From the NCBI GenBank assembly GCA_002356515.1, contig AP017605.1, positions 4,783,001 through 4,847,000 of the forward strand: DNA of 64,000 nt, written 5' to 3'. Each line of letters opens with the position of its first letter. Position 1 is the stretch's first letter. The notes under the pieces are model-generated. The model was not told where the DNA came from, did not search any database, and was given only the letters and a program-made list of their open reading frames with translations. This DNA is from Mesorhizobium loti. Its GTDB lineage: Bacteria > Pseudomonadota > Alphaproteobacteria > Rhizobiales > Rhizobiaceae. Below are positions 8,503 to 18,769 of this stretch, piece by piece. Made by a program: the position numbers and the translations under genes.

Positions 8503-9318
8503 CTAGCCGATGTTGCGGATGAACTGCTTGAGCCTTTCGGATTTCGGTGCGCCGAAGATCTGCTCCGGCGGGCCTTCTTCCTCGACCAGCCCGTTGTAGA
8601 GATAGACGACGTGGGTCGCGACCTCGCGGGCAAACTTCATCTCATGGGTGACCAGCACCATGGTGCGGCCTTCACGCGCCAGATCGCCGATCACCTTCAG
8701 CACCTCGCCGACCAGTTCGGGGTCGAGCGCCGAGGTCGGCTCGTCGAACAGCATGACACGCGGATTGATGGCAAGCGCGCGGGCGATCGCGGCGCGCTGC
8801 TGCTGGCCACCCGACAGGTAGGCGGGGTAGACGTCGCGCTTCTCGGCGAGCCCGACGCGCGCCAGCAGCTTTTCGGCCTGGGCGATCGCCTCGTCGCGCT
8901 TGACGCCGAGCACATGCACGGGAACCTCGATGACGTTTTCGATCAGCGTCATGTGGCTCCACAGGTTGAAGTTCTGGAACACCATGCCGAGCTTGGAGCG
9001 GATGCGCTCGATCTGCCTGCGGTCGGCCGGAACAGTGTGGCCATGGCTGTCCGCCTTGAGCTTGATCTCCTCGCCATTGACGCGGATGATGCCGCTGGTC
9101 GGATTTTCCAGGCAGTTGATGCAACGCAGCAGCGTCGATTTGCCCGAACCCGAGCCGCCGATGATGGCGATCACCTCGCCGTCGCGAGCCGACAGCGACA
9201 CGCCCTTCAGCACATGCAACTGGCCGAATTTCTTGTGCAGGTTTTCGACATGGATGGCTTCGGCGGCGCCGTTCTGCGCCTTGCCGGATTGTGCTGCGGC
9301 AGCTTCCACCGCGCTCAC
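8503..9318 (-). CDS. Polar amino acid ABC transporter ATP-binding protein (HisP/OccP-like)
   Basis: This 271-residue ATPase energises the importer. Walker A GGSGSGKST, the signature LSGGQQQR, Walker B VMLFDEP and the switch histidine in LVTHEMKFA are all intact. The insert VPADRRQIERIRSKLGMVFQNFNLW is typical of His/Arg/octopine-type ATPases. The start is GTG at 9318 with AGAGG about eight bases upstream. It is the first gene of the minus-strand operon and is divergent from the amidinohydrolase gene across a 213-base promoter region. Confidence 0.93.
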   Translation of the reverse strand: MSAVEAAAAQSGKAQNGAAEAIHVENLHKKFGQLHVLKGVSLSARDGEVIAIIGGSGSGKSTLLRCINCLENPTSGIIRVNGEEIKLKADSHGHTVPADRRQIERIRSKLGMVFQNFNLWSHMTLIENVIEVPVHVLGVKRDEAIAQAEKLLARVGLAEKRDVYPAYLSGGQQQRAAIARALAINPRVMLFDEPTSALDPELVGEVLKVIGDLAREGRTMVLVTHEMKFAREVATHVVYLYNGLVEEEGPPEQIFGAPKSERLKQFIRNIG

Positions 9319-9452
9319 CGGCTGGCCTCTGCATCGTCGGCGGCAGTTCGTCGAACGTCTATCCAGCTAATCAACATATACGCTGTACTGCCCCGCTCCA
9401 GACTTCAGCATGGACCCAACGGCGCGAGCCCGTCAATCCCGCTCATTACGGC

Positions 9453-9482
9453 ACTTGCGAGCTTGTTGTGCAAGTGTATAAA
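9453..9482 (+). promoter_or_regulatory. Candidate promoter with overlapping inverted repeat
   Basis: TTGCGA (9455-9460) and TATAAA (9477-9482) are separated by 16 bases and point toward the amidinohydrolase gene. ACTTGC and GCAAGT (9453-9475) form an inverted repeat spanning the promoter, a plausible site for the TetR regulator encoded downstream. Confidence 0.5.
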
Positions 9483-9531
9483 TAGCCTCCCATGAAATTT
9501 TTTCGATTTTTTTCAGCTAAAAAGGGCCTCG

Positions 9532-10404
9532 ATGAGCGCTTTCGGATCACAGTCCATGGCTGCGCCGCTGCGACGCGTGCTGATGCGGTCGGCAGCCAAC
9601 GCCATGCGCAACGCCGACAGAGATGCCTGGCACTATGGCCCAGGATTCAATCCGGCGAAAGCAGCATCGCAGCACGCGCTCCTTGCTGAACTGGTGGCGG
9701 CTTCCGGTGCCGAAATCGAATGGATCGAGGACAAGGCCGATGGACTTTCGGATTCGGTGTTCACGCACGACCCATCGCTGATGACCGACCGCGGCGCGCT
9801 GATTCTGTCTATGGGCAAGCCTTTGCGAGCCGGCGAGCCCTCGCTGCATGAGGAGACCTATAGAAGACTGGGCATTCCGATCCTCGGCCGCGTCGAGGCC
9901 CCTGGCCAGGTCGAAGGCGGTGATTGTGTCTGGCTGGATGCCCGCACGCTGGTGATCGGGCGCGGTGTCCGCTCCAACCAGGAAGGCATCCAGCAGCTTT
10001 CCAACCTGCTGACGCCGCTGGGCATTTCCGTCTACGGCTTTGACCTGCCTCTGTGGCAGGGCGAAGAGGCGTGCCTGCATCTGATGTCGGTGATCAGCCC
10101 GCTGGCCGACGACCTCGCACTGGTCTATTCACCGCTTTTGCCGGCCCCGTTCTATCAGATGCTGAAGGCACGGGGCATCCGGCTGGTCGAAGGCGACGCC
10201 GAAGAGTTCGCGGCTTCCAACGGCCTCAGCCTGAATGTGCTGCCGACCAGCCCACACAAGGTCATTGCCGTTGCAGGCTTTCCAAAGACGAAGGCCGCGA
10301 TGGAAGCCGCCGGCTGCACGGTCGAAATCTTCGAGGCGGATGCGCTCTGCATCGCCTGCGAGGGTGGGCCGACATGCCTGACGCGGCCGATCCTGCGCCA
10401 ATGA
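9532..10404 (+). CDS. Dimethylargininase / amidinotransferase-fold hydrolase
   Basis: This 290-residue member of the amidinotransferase superfamily resembles N(G),N(G)-dimethylarginine dimethylaminohydrolase, which converts methylated arginine to citrulline and methylamines. Expected catalytic parts are visible: acidic residues in DSVFTHDP, EGGDCVWLD, the histidine in EACLHLMSV, and the nucleophilic cysteine near the C-terminus in EGGPTCLTRP. ATG at 9532 has AAGGG about eight bases upstream. Its stop overlaps the start of the TetR gene (ATGA). Arginine deiminase or another guanidine-modifying role is possible. Confidence 0.85.
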   Translation: MSAFGSQSMAAPLRRVLMRSAANAMRNADRDAWHYGPGFNPAKAASQHALLAELVAASGAEIEWIEDKADGLSDSVFTHDPSLMTDRGALILSMGKPLRAGEPSLHEETYRRLGIPILGRVEAPGQVEGGDCVWLDARTLVIGRGVRSNQEGIQQLSNLLTPLGISVYGFDLPLWQGEEACLHLMSVISPLADDLALVYSPLLPAPFYQMLKARGIRLVEGDAEEFAASNGLSLNVLPTSPHKVIAVAGFPKTKAAMEAAGCTVEIFEADALCIACEGGPTCLTRPILRQ

Positions 10405-11048
10405 ATGCGCCAACCCGCCGCAGGTTCCGCCGCGAGGGCGAGGAGCGGCGGCGGCAGGATTTGATCGAGGCCACTCTGGACAGCGTGGCCGAACGTGGCC
10501 TGCAGGGCGCCACCTTGCGCACCATCGCCTTGCGTGCCGGCGTCACCGCCGGGCTGATCCGGCACTATTTCCCCGGCAAGGAAGAATTGCTGCAGGAAGC
10601 CTATATGGCGCTGATGGGCCGCATGACCGAGCAGGCGAAAGCGGCGTTGGTCATGGAAGATGCCTCGCCACGCCAGCGCCTTGCGGCTTTCGTCACCGCC
10701 AACCTCAACGTGCCGATCATCGACACGCGGGTGTTTTCGCTCTGGGCAACCTTCATCGGCCGCGCCGGTGCGGATCCGACGCTCGCTCGTGCCCACCGCG
10801 AAGGCTACCTTGGCTTTCGCAACGAGGTGGAAGCGGTTGTGGCCGAGGTGCTTGCCGCCGAACGGCGCACGCCGGACGCAAGCCAATTGCGCCACCATGC
10901 CATTGCGATCAATGCGATCATCGACGGACTCTGGATTGAAGGCTGTCTGGCCGGCGAGATGTTCTCGCCTGGCGAATTGGCGGCGATTGGCATCAAGACT
11001 ATCGAGGCCGAACTCGGCCTCGCGCCGGAAAGGGAAAATAATAAATGA
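10401..11048 (+). CDS. TetR-family regulator (BetI-like)
   Basis: This 215-residue repressor has an N-terminal helix-turn-helix (TLRTIALRAGVTAGLIRHYFPGKEELL, about residues 39-65). Its C-terminal domain resembles the BetI-type ligand domain. ATG at 10401 overlaps the stop of the amidinohydrolase gene, and its own stop overlaps the start of the next gene by four bases, so it sits inside a coupled three-gene unit. It probably controls this operon and perhaps the divergent transporter. The ligand is unknown; the resemblance to BetI concerns the fold and does not imply choline. Confidence 0.88.
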   Translation: MNAPTRRRFRREGEERRRQDLIEATLDSVAERGLQGATLRTIALRAGVTAGLIRHYFPGKEELLQEAYMALMGRMTEQAKAALVMEDASPRQRLAAFVTANLNVPIIDTRVFSLWATFIGRAGADPTLARAHREGYLGFRNEVEAVVAEVLAAERRTPDASQLRHHAIAINAIIDGLWIEGCLAGEMFSPGELAAIGIKTIEAELGLAPERENNK

Positions 11049-12625
11049 CGACGCTCGGCGAAGCCCTCATCACCCTGCTCGAAGCGCATGGCGTCGACAC
11101 CGTCTTCGGCATTCCGGGCGTCCACACGGTCGAGCTCTACCGTGGCCTGGCGCGCTCGAAAATCCGCCACGTCACGCCGCGCCACGAACAGGGCGCCGGC
11201 TTCATGGCCGACGGCTATGCTCGCGCCAGCGGCAGGCCGGGCGTCGCCTTTGTCATCACCGGGCCGGGGCTGACCAACACCATCACCGCCATGGGTCAGG
11301 CGCGCGCCGATTCGGTGCCGATGCTGGTGATTTCGGGCGTCAACGCCATGCCGACGCTGGGCAAGGGGCTGGGCTTCCTGCATGAGCTGCCGGACCAGCG
11401 CGGCATGATGGAAAAGGTGGCGCTGTTGTCGTTGCGCGTCACCGAGGCCAGCGAATTGCCGGGCGCGCTGGCGCAGGCCTTCGCGCTGTTTTCATCCTCG
11501 CGACCGGGTCCGGTGCACATCGAGATTCCGACCGATGTCATGGTCAAGCCGGCGGACGATATCGTTGCGCTTCTGAGCAACGCGGCACCGCCGGCGCCGG
11601 ATGGCGCGGCAATTGCGCGTGCCGCCAAACTTGTCGCCGCGGCGCGCCGTCCATTGATCCTCGCCGGCGGCGGTGCCAAGGGTGCCGAAGCACCCTTGCG
11701 GCGTCTGGCGGAGACACTTGGTGCGCCGGTTGTCGAGACCACCAATGCGCGCGGACTGCTGCATCGCCACCCGCTCTGCGTGCCGGCAAGCCCAAGCCTG
11801 AAGGCGGTTCGCGCGCTGATGGCCGCGGCCGATCTGGTGATTGCCGCCGGCACCGAATTCGGCCCGACCGATTATGACGGCTATGGCGACGGCGGCTTTG
11901 TGCTGCCTTCCAACCTGATTCGCATCGACATCGGCGCCGATCAGCTCGCGCGCCGCCCTGTGACGGTTGGCATCCAGGCCGACTGCACCGAGGCGATCGA
12001 AGCCTTGCTGGCCGCGATCGGCCCCGCCCATGCTGCCGCGCCAGACGGTGAGGCACGCGCCGCCGTGGCACGGAAGGCGGCGTTCGCCGAACTCAGCCCG
12101 GCCTACGTGGCGCAGGTGCATGCCGTCGAGATGATCCGCGATACGCTGCCGGGCGCGATCATTGTCGGCGATTCGACGCAGCCGATCTACGCCGCGAATC
12201 TCTACTACGACCACGACCGGCCGGCCGGCTGGTTCAATGCCGCCACCGGCTTCGGCGCACTTGGCTATGGCCCGCCGGCGGCGATCGGCGCCGCCCTTGC
12301 CATGCCCGATGTGCCGGTCGTCTGCCTGACCGGCGACGGCGGCTTCCAGTTCACATTGCCGGAACTGGGTGTCGCACTTGATTCCGACGCGCCGGTCGTC
12401 TTCGTGGTCTGGAACAACAGGGGTTATCGCGAGATCGAGACCTCGATGCTCGATGTCGGCGTCGAACCCGTCGGCGTCTCGCCGGCGCCGCCGGATTTCT
12501 GCAAGCTGGCCGAAGCCTATGGCATATCAGCCGAACGGCTGGCCGAGATCGACGCCTTGCCGCAAGCCCTGAAGCGCGCCAGGGCAACCGGAATGCCCTG
12601 CGTCATCGAAATCGCGGTCGATTGA
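11045..12625 (+). CDS. ThDP-dependent 5-guanidino-2-oxopentanoate decarboxylase-like enzyme
   Basis: This 526-residue thiamine diphosphate enzyme has the acetolactate synthase layout. The N-terminal pyrimidine-binding domain carries the catalytic glutamate in RHEQGAGFMADGYAR. A central domain follows, then the C-terminal diphosphate-binding domain with GDGGFQFT and WNNRGY (the GDG...NN metal motif). The opening FGIPGVHTVELYRGL and the LGKGLGFLHELPDQR stretch match my recollection of the family that decarboxylates 2-ketoarginine in the arginine transaminase route. Linkage to an amidinohydrolase and a basic amino acid importer supports this. No aminotransferase or guanidinobutyrase lies nearby, so the full pathway is not shown. 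Confidence 0.78.
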   Translation: MTTLGEALITLLEAHGVDTVFGIPGVHTVELYRGLARSKIRHVTPRHEQGAGFMADGYARASGRPGVAFVITGPGLTNTITAMGQARADSVPMLVISGVNAMPTLGKGLGFLHELPDQRGMMEKVALLSLRVTEASELPGALAQAFALFSSSRPGPVHIEIPTDVMVKPADDIVALLSNAAPPAPDGAAIARAAKLVAAARRPLILAGGGAKGAEAPLRRLAETLGAPVVETTNARGLLHRHPLCVPASPSLKAVRALMAAADLVIAAGTEFGPTDYDGYGDGGFVLPSNLIRIDIGADQLARRPVTVGIQADCTEAIEALLAAIGPAHAAAPDGEARAAVARKAAFAELSPAYVAQVHAVEMIRDTLPGAIIVGDSTQPIYAANLYYDHDRPAGWFNAATGFGALGYGPPAAIGAALAMPDVPVVCLTGDGGFQFTLPELGVALDSDAPVVFVVWNNRGYREIETSMLDVGVEPVGVSPAPPDFCKLAEAYGISAERLAEIDALPQALKRARATGMPCVIEIAVD

Positions 12626-12864
12626 AGCCTGCAGGCAAGCGTTGATTGTCCAACCTGCGTCGGACCTTTTGCCGGCTCGGCTATTGTGCCGCGACAGCCG
12701 CACGGCTGACGGCATCGCCACAATATGCGTTCTGACTCATGCAAAGACGTGACGGCTGCTATGTCGAGATATCAGTTGAGTGATCGCCAGAAAGGCGCGA
12801 CGCTTCGCGTCGGCGGGGCGCAACAAGCGACAAAATCATAAAAATACGACAGGAGCGGTCCAGG

Positions 12865-13572
12865 ATGACGGAAACACTTCAAGGCAGACATATCGTTGTG
12901 ACCGGTGGAACCGGCGCGCTCGGTGGTGCGGTGGTTGGCCGGCTGCTGGAACAGGGCGCGATCTGCCATGTGCCGAATGCGCACGCCGCGGCACCCCAGC
13001 ATTTTCCTTTCGCCGCGCACGACAATGTCAAGCTGGCGCACAATGTCGACCTGTCGGACTCCGCCAAGGTTGAAAGCTTCTATGCCCAGGTTCCTGCCTT
13101 GTGGGGATCGATCCATCTGGCCGGCGGTTTCGCCATGGCGCCGGTGGAAAAGATCGAATCGGCGTCCTTTGCCGAGATGATGGACACCAACGCCCGCACC
13201 ACCTTCCTATGCAGCCGCGCCGCCATCCGCTCGATGCTGGCGTCGGGCACATCAGGCCGTATCGTCAATGTGACCGCGCGCGCGGGCCTCGACCCAAGGC
13301 GCGGCGCCGGCATGGTCGCCTACACGGCCAGCAAGGCGGCGGTCGCCGCCATGACGGTGGCGATGGCCGAAGAGCTCAAGGCCAAGGGCATCCTGGTCAA
13401 TGCCGTGGCGCCGTCGACGCTCGACACGCCGGCAAACCGCGCCGACATGCCGGATGCCGATTTCACCAAATGGGTCAGCCTCGAAGCGGCGGCTGAAGCC
13501 ATCGCCTATCTCGCCTCGCCGGCCAACCAGGCGATGAGCGGAACGCTGGTGCCGCTCTACGGCCGGGCGTAG
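12865..13572 (+). CDS. SDR-family oxidoreductase with altered catalytic serine
   Basis: This 235-residue Rossmann-fold protein has the coenzyme motif TGGTGALGG near the N-terminus and the catalytic YTASK. The position that normally holds the catalytic serine reads VNVTARAG, so the serine is replaced. Activity may therefore be reduced or rely on another residue; some atypical SDRs share this. AGGAG precedes ATG 12865. It lies 239 bases after the decarboxylase gene with no clear terminator between, so it may still belong to that transcript. It ends before a strong bidirectional terminator. Confidence 0.82.
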   Translation: MTETLQGRHIVVTGGTGALGGAVVGRLLEQGAICHVPNAHAAAPQHFPFAAHDNVKLAHNVDLSDSAKVESFYAQVPALWGSIHLAGGFAMAPVEKIESASFAEMMDTNARTTFLCSRAAIRSMLASGTSGRIVNVTARAGLDPRRGAGMVAYTASKAAVAAMTVAMAEELKAKGILVNAVAPSTLDTPANRADMPDADFTKWVSLEAAAEAIAYLASPANQAMSGTLVPLYGRA

Positions 13573-13625
13573 CCGCGCCCATCGACCTGGCTTTCGCCAA
13601 AAGTCGACCTGGCATTCGCCAAAGA

Positions 13626-13657
13626 AAAACCCCGCCGGATCGCTCCGGCGGGGTTTT
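13626..13657. terminator. Bidirectional rho-independent terminator
   Basis: AAAACCCCGCCGG, a six-base loop, then CCGGCGGGGTTTT. A perfect GC stem with A/T tracts lies between the convergent SDR gene (+) and rpsA (-), suited to stop both. Confidence 0.9.
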
Positions 13658-13697
13658 GTTTTCGAGATCACGCGAAGGACTTCGCGTTGCGAAGGAC

Positions 13698-15395
13698 TTA
13701 GTTGCCCTGCTTCTTCAGCGCGGCACCCAGGATATCGCCCAGCGAAGCGCCGGAGTCGGTCGAGCCGTACTGAGCGACCGCTTCCTTCTCTTCGGCGATT
13801 TCCAGCGCCTTGATCGAGACCTGCAGCTTGCGGGTCTTCTTGTCGAAGGCGATGACGCGGGCGTCGACCTTCTGGCCGACAGTGAAGCGCTCGGGGCGCT
13901 GCTCGTCGCGGTCGCGGCTCAGGTCGGAGCGCTTGATGAAGGTCTCGATGCCGCTGTCGACCAGCCGCACTTCCAGACCGCCATCCTTGACGCCGATGAC
14001 TTCGCAGGTGACGACGGCGTTCTTGCGCAGTTCGCCCGAAGTCGCTGCTTCGCCGACCGTGTCGCGGGCCAGCTGCTTGATGCCGAGCGAGATGCGCTCC
14101 TTCTCGATGTCGACGTCGAGCACCTGCGCCTTGACCATGTCGCCGCGATTGTACTCTTCGATGACCTGCTCGCCCGGACGGGTCCAGTCGAGGTCGGAGA
14201 GGTGCACCATGCCGTCCACGTCGCCTTCGAGGCCGATGAACAGGCCGAACTCGGTCTTGTTCTTAACCTCGCCCTCGACCTGGCTGCCGACCGGATGGCT
14301 GCGCGCGAAGGCTTCCCACGGATTCTCAAGCGTCTGCTTGAGGCCGAGCGAGATGCGGCGCTTGGCCGGATCGACCTCGAGCACCACCACGTCGACTTCC
14401 TGCGTCGTCGACAGGATCTTGCCGGGATGCACGTTCTTCTTGGTCCACGACATTTCCGAAACGTGGATGAGGCCTTCGATGCCCGGCTCCAGCTCGACGA
14501 ACGCGCCGTAGTCGGTGATGTTGGTGACGGTACCCTTGATCTTCTTGCCGATCGGGAACTTGGTGCCGATCTCGGACCACGGATCGCTCTCGAGCTGTTT
14601 CATGCCGAGCGAGATGCGGTGGGTTTCCTGGTTGATGCGGATGATCTGCACCTTGACCGTCTGACCGATGTTGAGGATTTCGGTCGGATGGTTGACGCGG
14701 CGCCAGGCCATGTCGGTGACATGCAGCAGGCCGTCGATGCCGCCGAGGTCGACGAACGCACCGTAATCGGTGATGTTCTTGACAACGCCTTCGACAACCT
14801 GGCCTTCTTCGAGGTTCTGCACGATTTCCGAACGCTGTTCGGCGCGGCTCTCCTCGAGCACGGTGCGGCGCGACACCACGATGTTGCCGCGGCGGCGATC
14901 CATCTTGAGGATCTCGAAGGGCTGCGGGTTGTGCATCAGCGGGGAGACGTCGCGGATCGGGCGGATATCGACCTGGCTGCGCGGCAGGAAGGCCACGGCG
15001 CCGTCGAGGTCGACGGTGAAGCCGCCCTTGACCTGGTTGAAGATGACGCCTTCGACGCGCTCACCCTTGGTGAACTTCTCTTCGAGACGGACCCAGCTCT
15101 CTTCGCGGCGGGCCTTTTCACGGGAAAGCATCGCTTCGCCAAGCGCGTTCTCGATGCGCTCGACATAGACTTCGACGGTGTCACCGACCTTGAGGGTGGT
15201 GTCCTTGCCCTTGACGCCGAATTCCTTCAGCGGCACGCGGCCTTCGACCTTGAGGCCGACGTCGATGATGGCCATGTCTTTTTCAATGGCGGTGATGATG
15301 CCCTTGACGACCTGGCCTTCGCCGGAATGGCCGGCGGTAAAAGATTCTTCGAGCAGGCTCGCGAAATCATCGCGAGTGGGATTTGCAGCTGACAT
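13698..15395 (-). CDS. rpsA: 30S ribosomal protein S1
   Basis: The encoded S1 has 565 residues and six S1 RNA-binding repeats. Repeats three and four show the conserved ITDYGAFV(D/E)L pattern, and the fifth shows KTEFGLFIGL. S1 binds mRNA leaders and helps unfold them on the 30S subunit. ATG at 15395 has a strong AGGAG six bases upstream; the frame stays open to 15521, but that part has no similarity. It lies downstream of cmk on the same strand, the usual bacterial order. Two small hairpins precede it in the 208-base gap and may take part in leader control. Confidence 0.98.
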   Translation of the reverse strand: MSAANPTRDDFASLLEESFTAGHSGEGQVVKGIITAIEKDMAIIDVGLKVEGRVPLKEFGVKGKDTTLKVGDTVEVYVERIENALGEAMLSREKARREESWVRLEEKFTKGERVEGVIFNQVKGGFTVDLDGAVAFLPRSQVDIRPIRDVSPLMHNPQPFEILKMDRRRGNIVVSRRTVLEESRAEQRSEIVQNLEEGQVVEGVVKNITDYGAFVDLGGIDGLLHVTDMAWRRVNHPTEILNIGQTVKVQIIRINQETHRISLGMKQLESDPWSEIGTKFPIGKKIKGTVTNITDYGAFVELEPGIEGLIHVSEMSWTKKNVHPGKILSTTQEVDVVVLEVDPAKRRISLGLKQTLENPWEAFARSHPVGSQVEGEVKNKTEFGLFIGLEGDVDGMVHLSDLDWTRPGEQVIEEYNRGDMVKAQVLDVDIEKERISLGIKQLARDTVGEAATSGELRKNAVVTCEVIGVKDGGLEVRLVDSGIETFIKRSDLSRDRDEQRPERFTVGQKVDARVIAFDKKTRKLQVSIKALEIAEEKEAVAQYGSTDSGASLGDILGAALKKQGN

Positions 15396-15473
15396 ATTTT
15401 CTCCTGGAGTGCCCCGCATCTCTGAGCGGGACGGGCGCCGTGGGTTAGCGTTGCGTTGGCCTGCCGGCGTTCC

Positions 15474-15508
15474 GGGCTTTAAAAGCCCTGGGCCGCTTTC
15501 TAAGCGGC
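15474..15508 (-). promoter_or_regulatory. Tandem hairpins in the cmk-rpsA gap
   Basis: GGGCTTT-A-AAAGCCC (15474-15488) and GCCGCTT-TCT-AAGCGGC (15492-15508) are two perfect short palindromes in tandem. They lie 79-113 bases upstream of the rpsA start. They could be an rpsA leader structure for S1 feedback or a weak stop after cmk. Confidence 0.5.
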
Positions 15509-15603
15509 AATTCCGGCGCATGAAGAATGCTGGCAGGCTGGTTCGTGCCCGATATGGGTATTTTCTGCGCTTCCGGCAACGGAAATGCGGGAGAAAACCC
15601 GGA

Positions 15604-16254
15604 TCAGGCCTTGTTCCTCCTGGCCAGCGCGTCGTCGATGATCGCCATGGCCGCGAGAAACGCGGCTTCTATAGCCATTTCGCTGGTATCAAGCAAGTGC
15701 GCGTCGGCGGCCGGCTTCAAGGGCGAGTCGGCGCGGCCCATGTCGCGCTCGTCGCGGCGCACGATGTCGGCGAGGATTTCGGCGAAATTGGCGGTGCCGC
15801 CGATGCTTTCGATCTCGGCCAGCCGGCGCCTGGCGCGCACCTCCGCGCTCGCCGTCACATAGAGTTTGATGTCGGCATCGGGGCACACGACGGTACCGAT
15901 GTCGCGCCCGTCCAACACCGCGCCCGGCGGCGTCCTGGCAAACTCGCGTTGCTTTTCGACCAGGATGCGCCGCACCGTCGGATACACCGCGACCTTCGAG
16001 GCTGCCTCGCCGACGGCGTGCGCCGACAGCACCGCGCGATCGAGCTTGGCCAGGTCGACCTGGCGCGCCGCGGTTTCGGCTGCAGAGACATTTTCGAGCG
16101 GCAGCGCGTGCTGGATCAGTGCATAGGCCACCGCGCGATAAGTGAGCCCGGTGTCGAGCAGGTTCAGCCGGTAGTGGTCGGCGAGACGCCGGGCGAGCGT
16201 GCCTTTGCCGGCACCGGCGGGGCCGTCGATGGCGATGGTAAAGACGTGAGTCAT
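15604..16254 (-). CDS. cmk: Cytidylate kinase
   Basis: This 216-residue enzyme phosphorylates CMP and dCMP. The P-loop [11 protein letters not shown] is at about residues 9-19. The [13 protein letters not shown] segment follows, where the second residue of the usual DTGxxYR pattern is kept. [15 protein letters not shown] marks the NMP-binding domain, and [17 protein letters not shown] is the lid and substrate loop. Length and motifs are standard for the family. It sits between aroA and rpsA, an arrangement shared widely among proteobacteria. Confidence 0.97.
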   Translation of the reverse strand: MTHVFTIAIDGPAGAGKGTLARRLADHYRLNLLDTGLTYRAVAYALIQHALPLENVSAAETAARQVDLAKLDRAVLSAHAVGEAASKVAVYPTVRRILVEKQREFARTPPGAVLDGRDIGTVVCPDADIKLYVTASAEVRARRRLAEIESIGGTANFAEILADIVRRDERDMGRADSPLKPAADAHLLDTSEMAIEAAFLAAMAIIDDALARRNKA

Positions 16255-16293
16255 TGGCGGGCCAGCGAAAGGGTTGGGCGCCGAGATCCTTCA

Positions 16294-16451
16294 CGCCCCC
16301 CTCTGTCCTGCCGGACATCTCCCCCACAAGGGGGGAGATCGGCGGTTATCGCGGCGTTAGCCAATCGTCTCCGTTGCAGCATTGAGCGAAGCGCCAAAGC
16401 TGCCAATCTCCCCCCAAGCGGGGGAGATGTCCGGCAGGACAGAGGGGGGCG
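16294..16451. repeat. Large palindromic intergenic repeat
   Basis: About 50 bases at 16294-16343 are repeated in reverse complement at 16402-16451, around a 58-base centre. Each arm itself holds a smaller hairpin, CTCCCCC...GGGGGAG. The core CTGTCCTGCCGGACATCTCC resembles intergenic palindromes I recall as frequent in Mesorhizobium genomes. It lies between aroA and cmk, and any transcript through it would fold strongly. Confidence 0.8.
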
Positions 16452-16492
16452 CTGGCCCGCCAACGTGCCAAGGCTATTGGTTGCCACAACCG

Positions 16493-17890
<1,398 letters not shown>

Positions 17891-18057
17891 TCATTTGTTG
17901 CGGCGGTCTCGTATCACGGCGGGGCGAAATGGTCATCCCCATGGTCGTCACTTGGCGCGAGGCCTTTCAGGACTTGGTTTTGTGACGCCGGCTTTTGGCT
18001 TTGACAGCGCCGCAAACAGTGGTTAAGGGGACCACTCTTTTATTCACGAGGCTTGCC

Positions 18058-18444
18058 GTGGCAAAAACCGAACTTGGCACAAAGCGTATCGACCCCGAGA
18101 CGGGTCGAAAATTCTACGACCTGAACAAGGACCCGATCGTCTCGCCCTACACCGGCAAGACCTATCCGCGTTCCTATTTCGAGGAAGGCAAGATCGCCGC
18201 CCTCGAGGAGGAAGAGGAAGTGGCCGAGAAGGAAGTGGACGCCGAGGACGAAGAGGGCGTTGAAGTCGTCTCGCTCGAAGAGGCCGACGAGGACGTCAAG
18301 GGTGACGACCTGCCGGATCTCGGCGATGACGAGGACGTTGACCTCGGCGACGAGGAGGATGACACTTTCCTTGCCGATGAAGAAGAAGAAGACGACGACG
18401 TTGCCGACATGATCGGCGTCGGCGACGACGACGACGAGGTCTGA
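18058..18444 (+). CDS. TIGR02300 family acidic protein
   Basis: This 128-residue cytoplasmic protein of unknown role is common in alphaproteobacteria. The N-terminus ELGTKRIDPETGRKFYDLNK is the family signature; it resembles a zinc ribbon whose cysteines have been replaced. From about residue 47 on, the chain is a long Asp/Glu-rich tail with EEEEE and DDDDE runs, probably disordered. GTG at 18058 with GAGG seven bases upstream is the natural start; the frame is open further upstream without similarity. It diverges from aroA and precedes tRNA-Ala, a conserved neighbourhood in rhizobia. Confidence 0.9.
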   Translation: MAKTELGTKRIDPETGRKFYDLNKDPIVSPYTGKTYPRSYFEEGKIAALEEEEEVAEKEVDAEDEEGVEVVSLEEADEDVKGDDLPDLGDDEDVDLGDEEDDTFLADEEEEDDDVADMIGVGDDDDEV

Positions 18445-18616
18445 TCGACCCGGAACGCCAGCGTTTGCAGGCTTTCTCGGCCTGTGAACAAAAAGCCGAT
18501 ATTCAAGGCTTGATATCTTGGAAAGGCGGGGTTAGAAGCCGCCTGCACTAACGGCGCGGTGTTCCAACCCGCGCTGATCTCTTCGCCGGAAACGGCGCCG
18601 GCTGACTGCCGGAAGT

Positions 18617-18692
<76 letters not shown>

Positions 18693-18769
18693 AACAGTCT
18701 CTTCGGGTCTGCCAACGACAAGCGTCGGTGGGCCTGCCTGCGACAAATCCTCGAAGAAACGCCGCCAGT

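Noticed and set aside
10401..11048. BetI, regulator of choline-betaine synthesis
   Set aside because: The fold is BetI-like, but no betA/betB genes are adjacent and the operon encodes guanidino-type enzymes.
13656..15392. 578-codon open frame on the plus strand, opposite rpsA
   Set aside because: It is a shadow of the S1 repeats; high GC and biased third positions keep the opposite strand open. The protein is repetitive and matches no family, while rpsA is certain.
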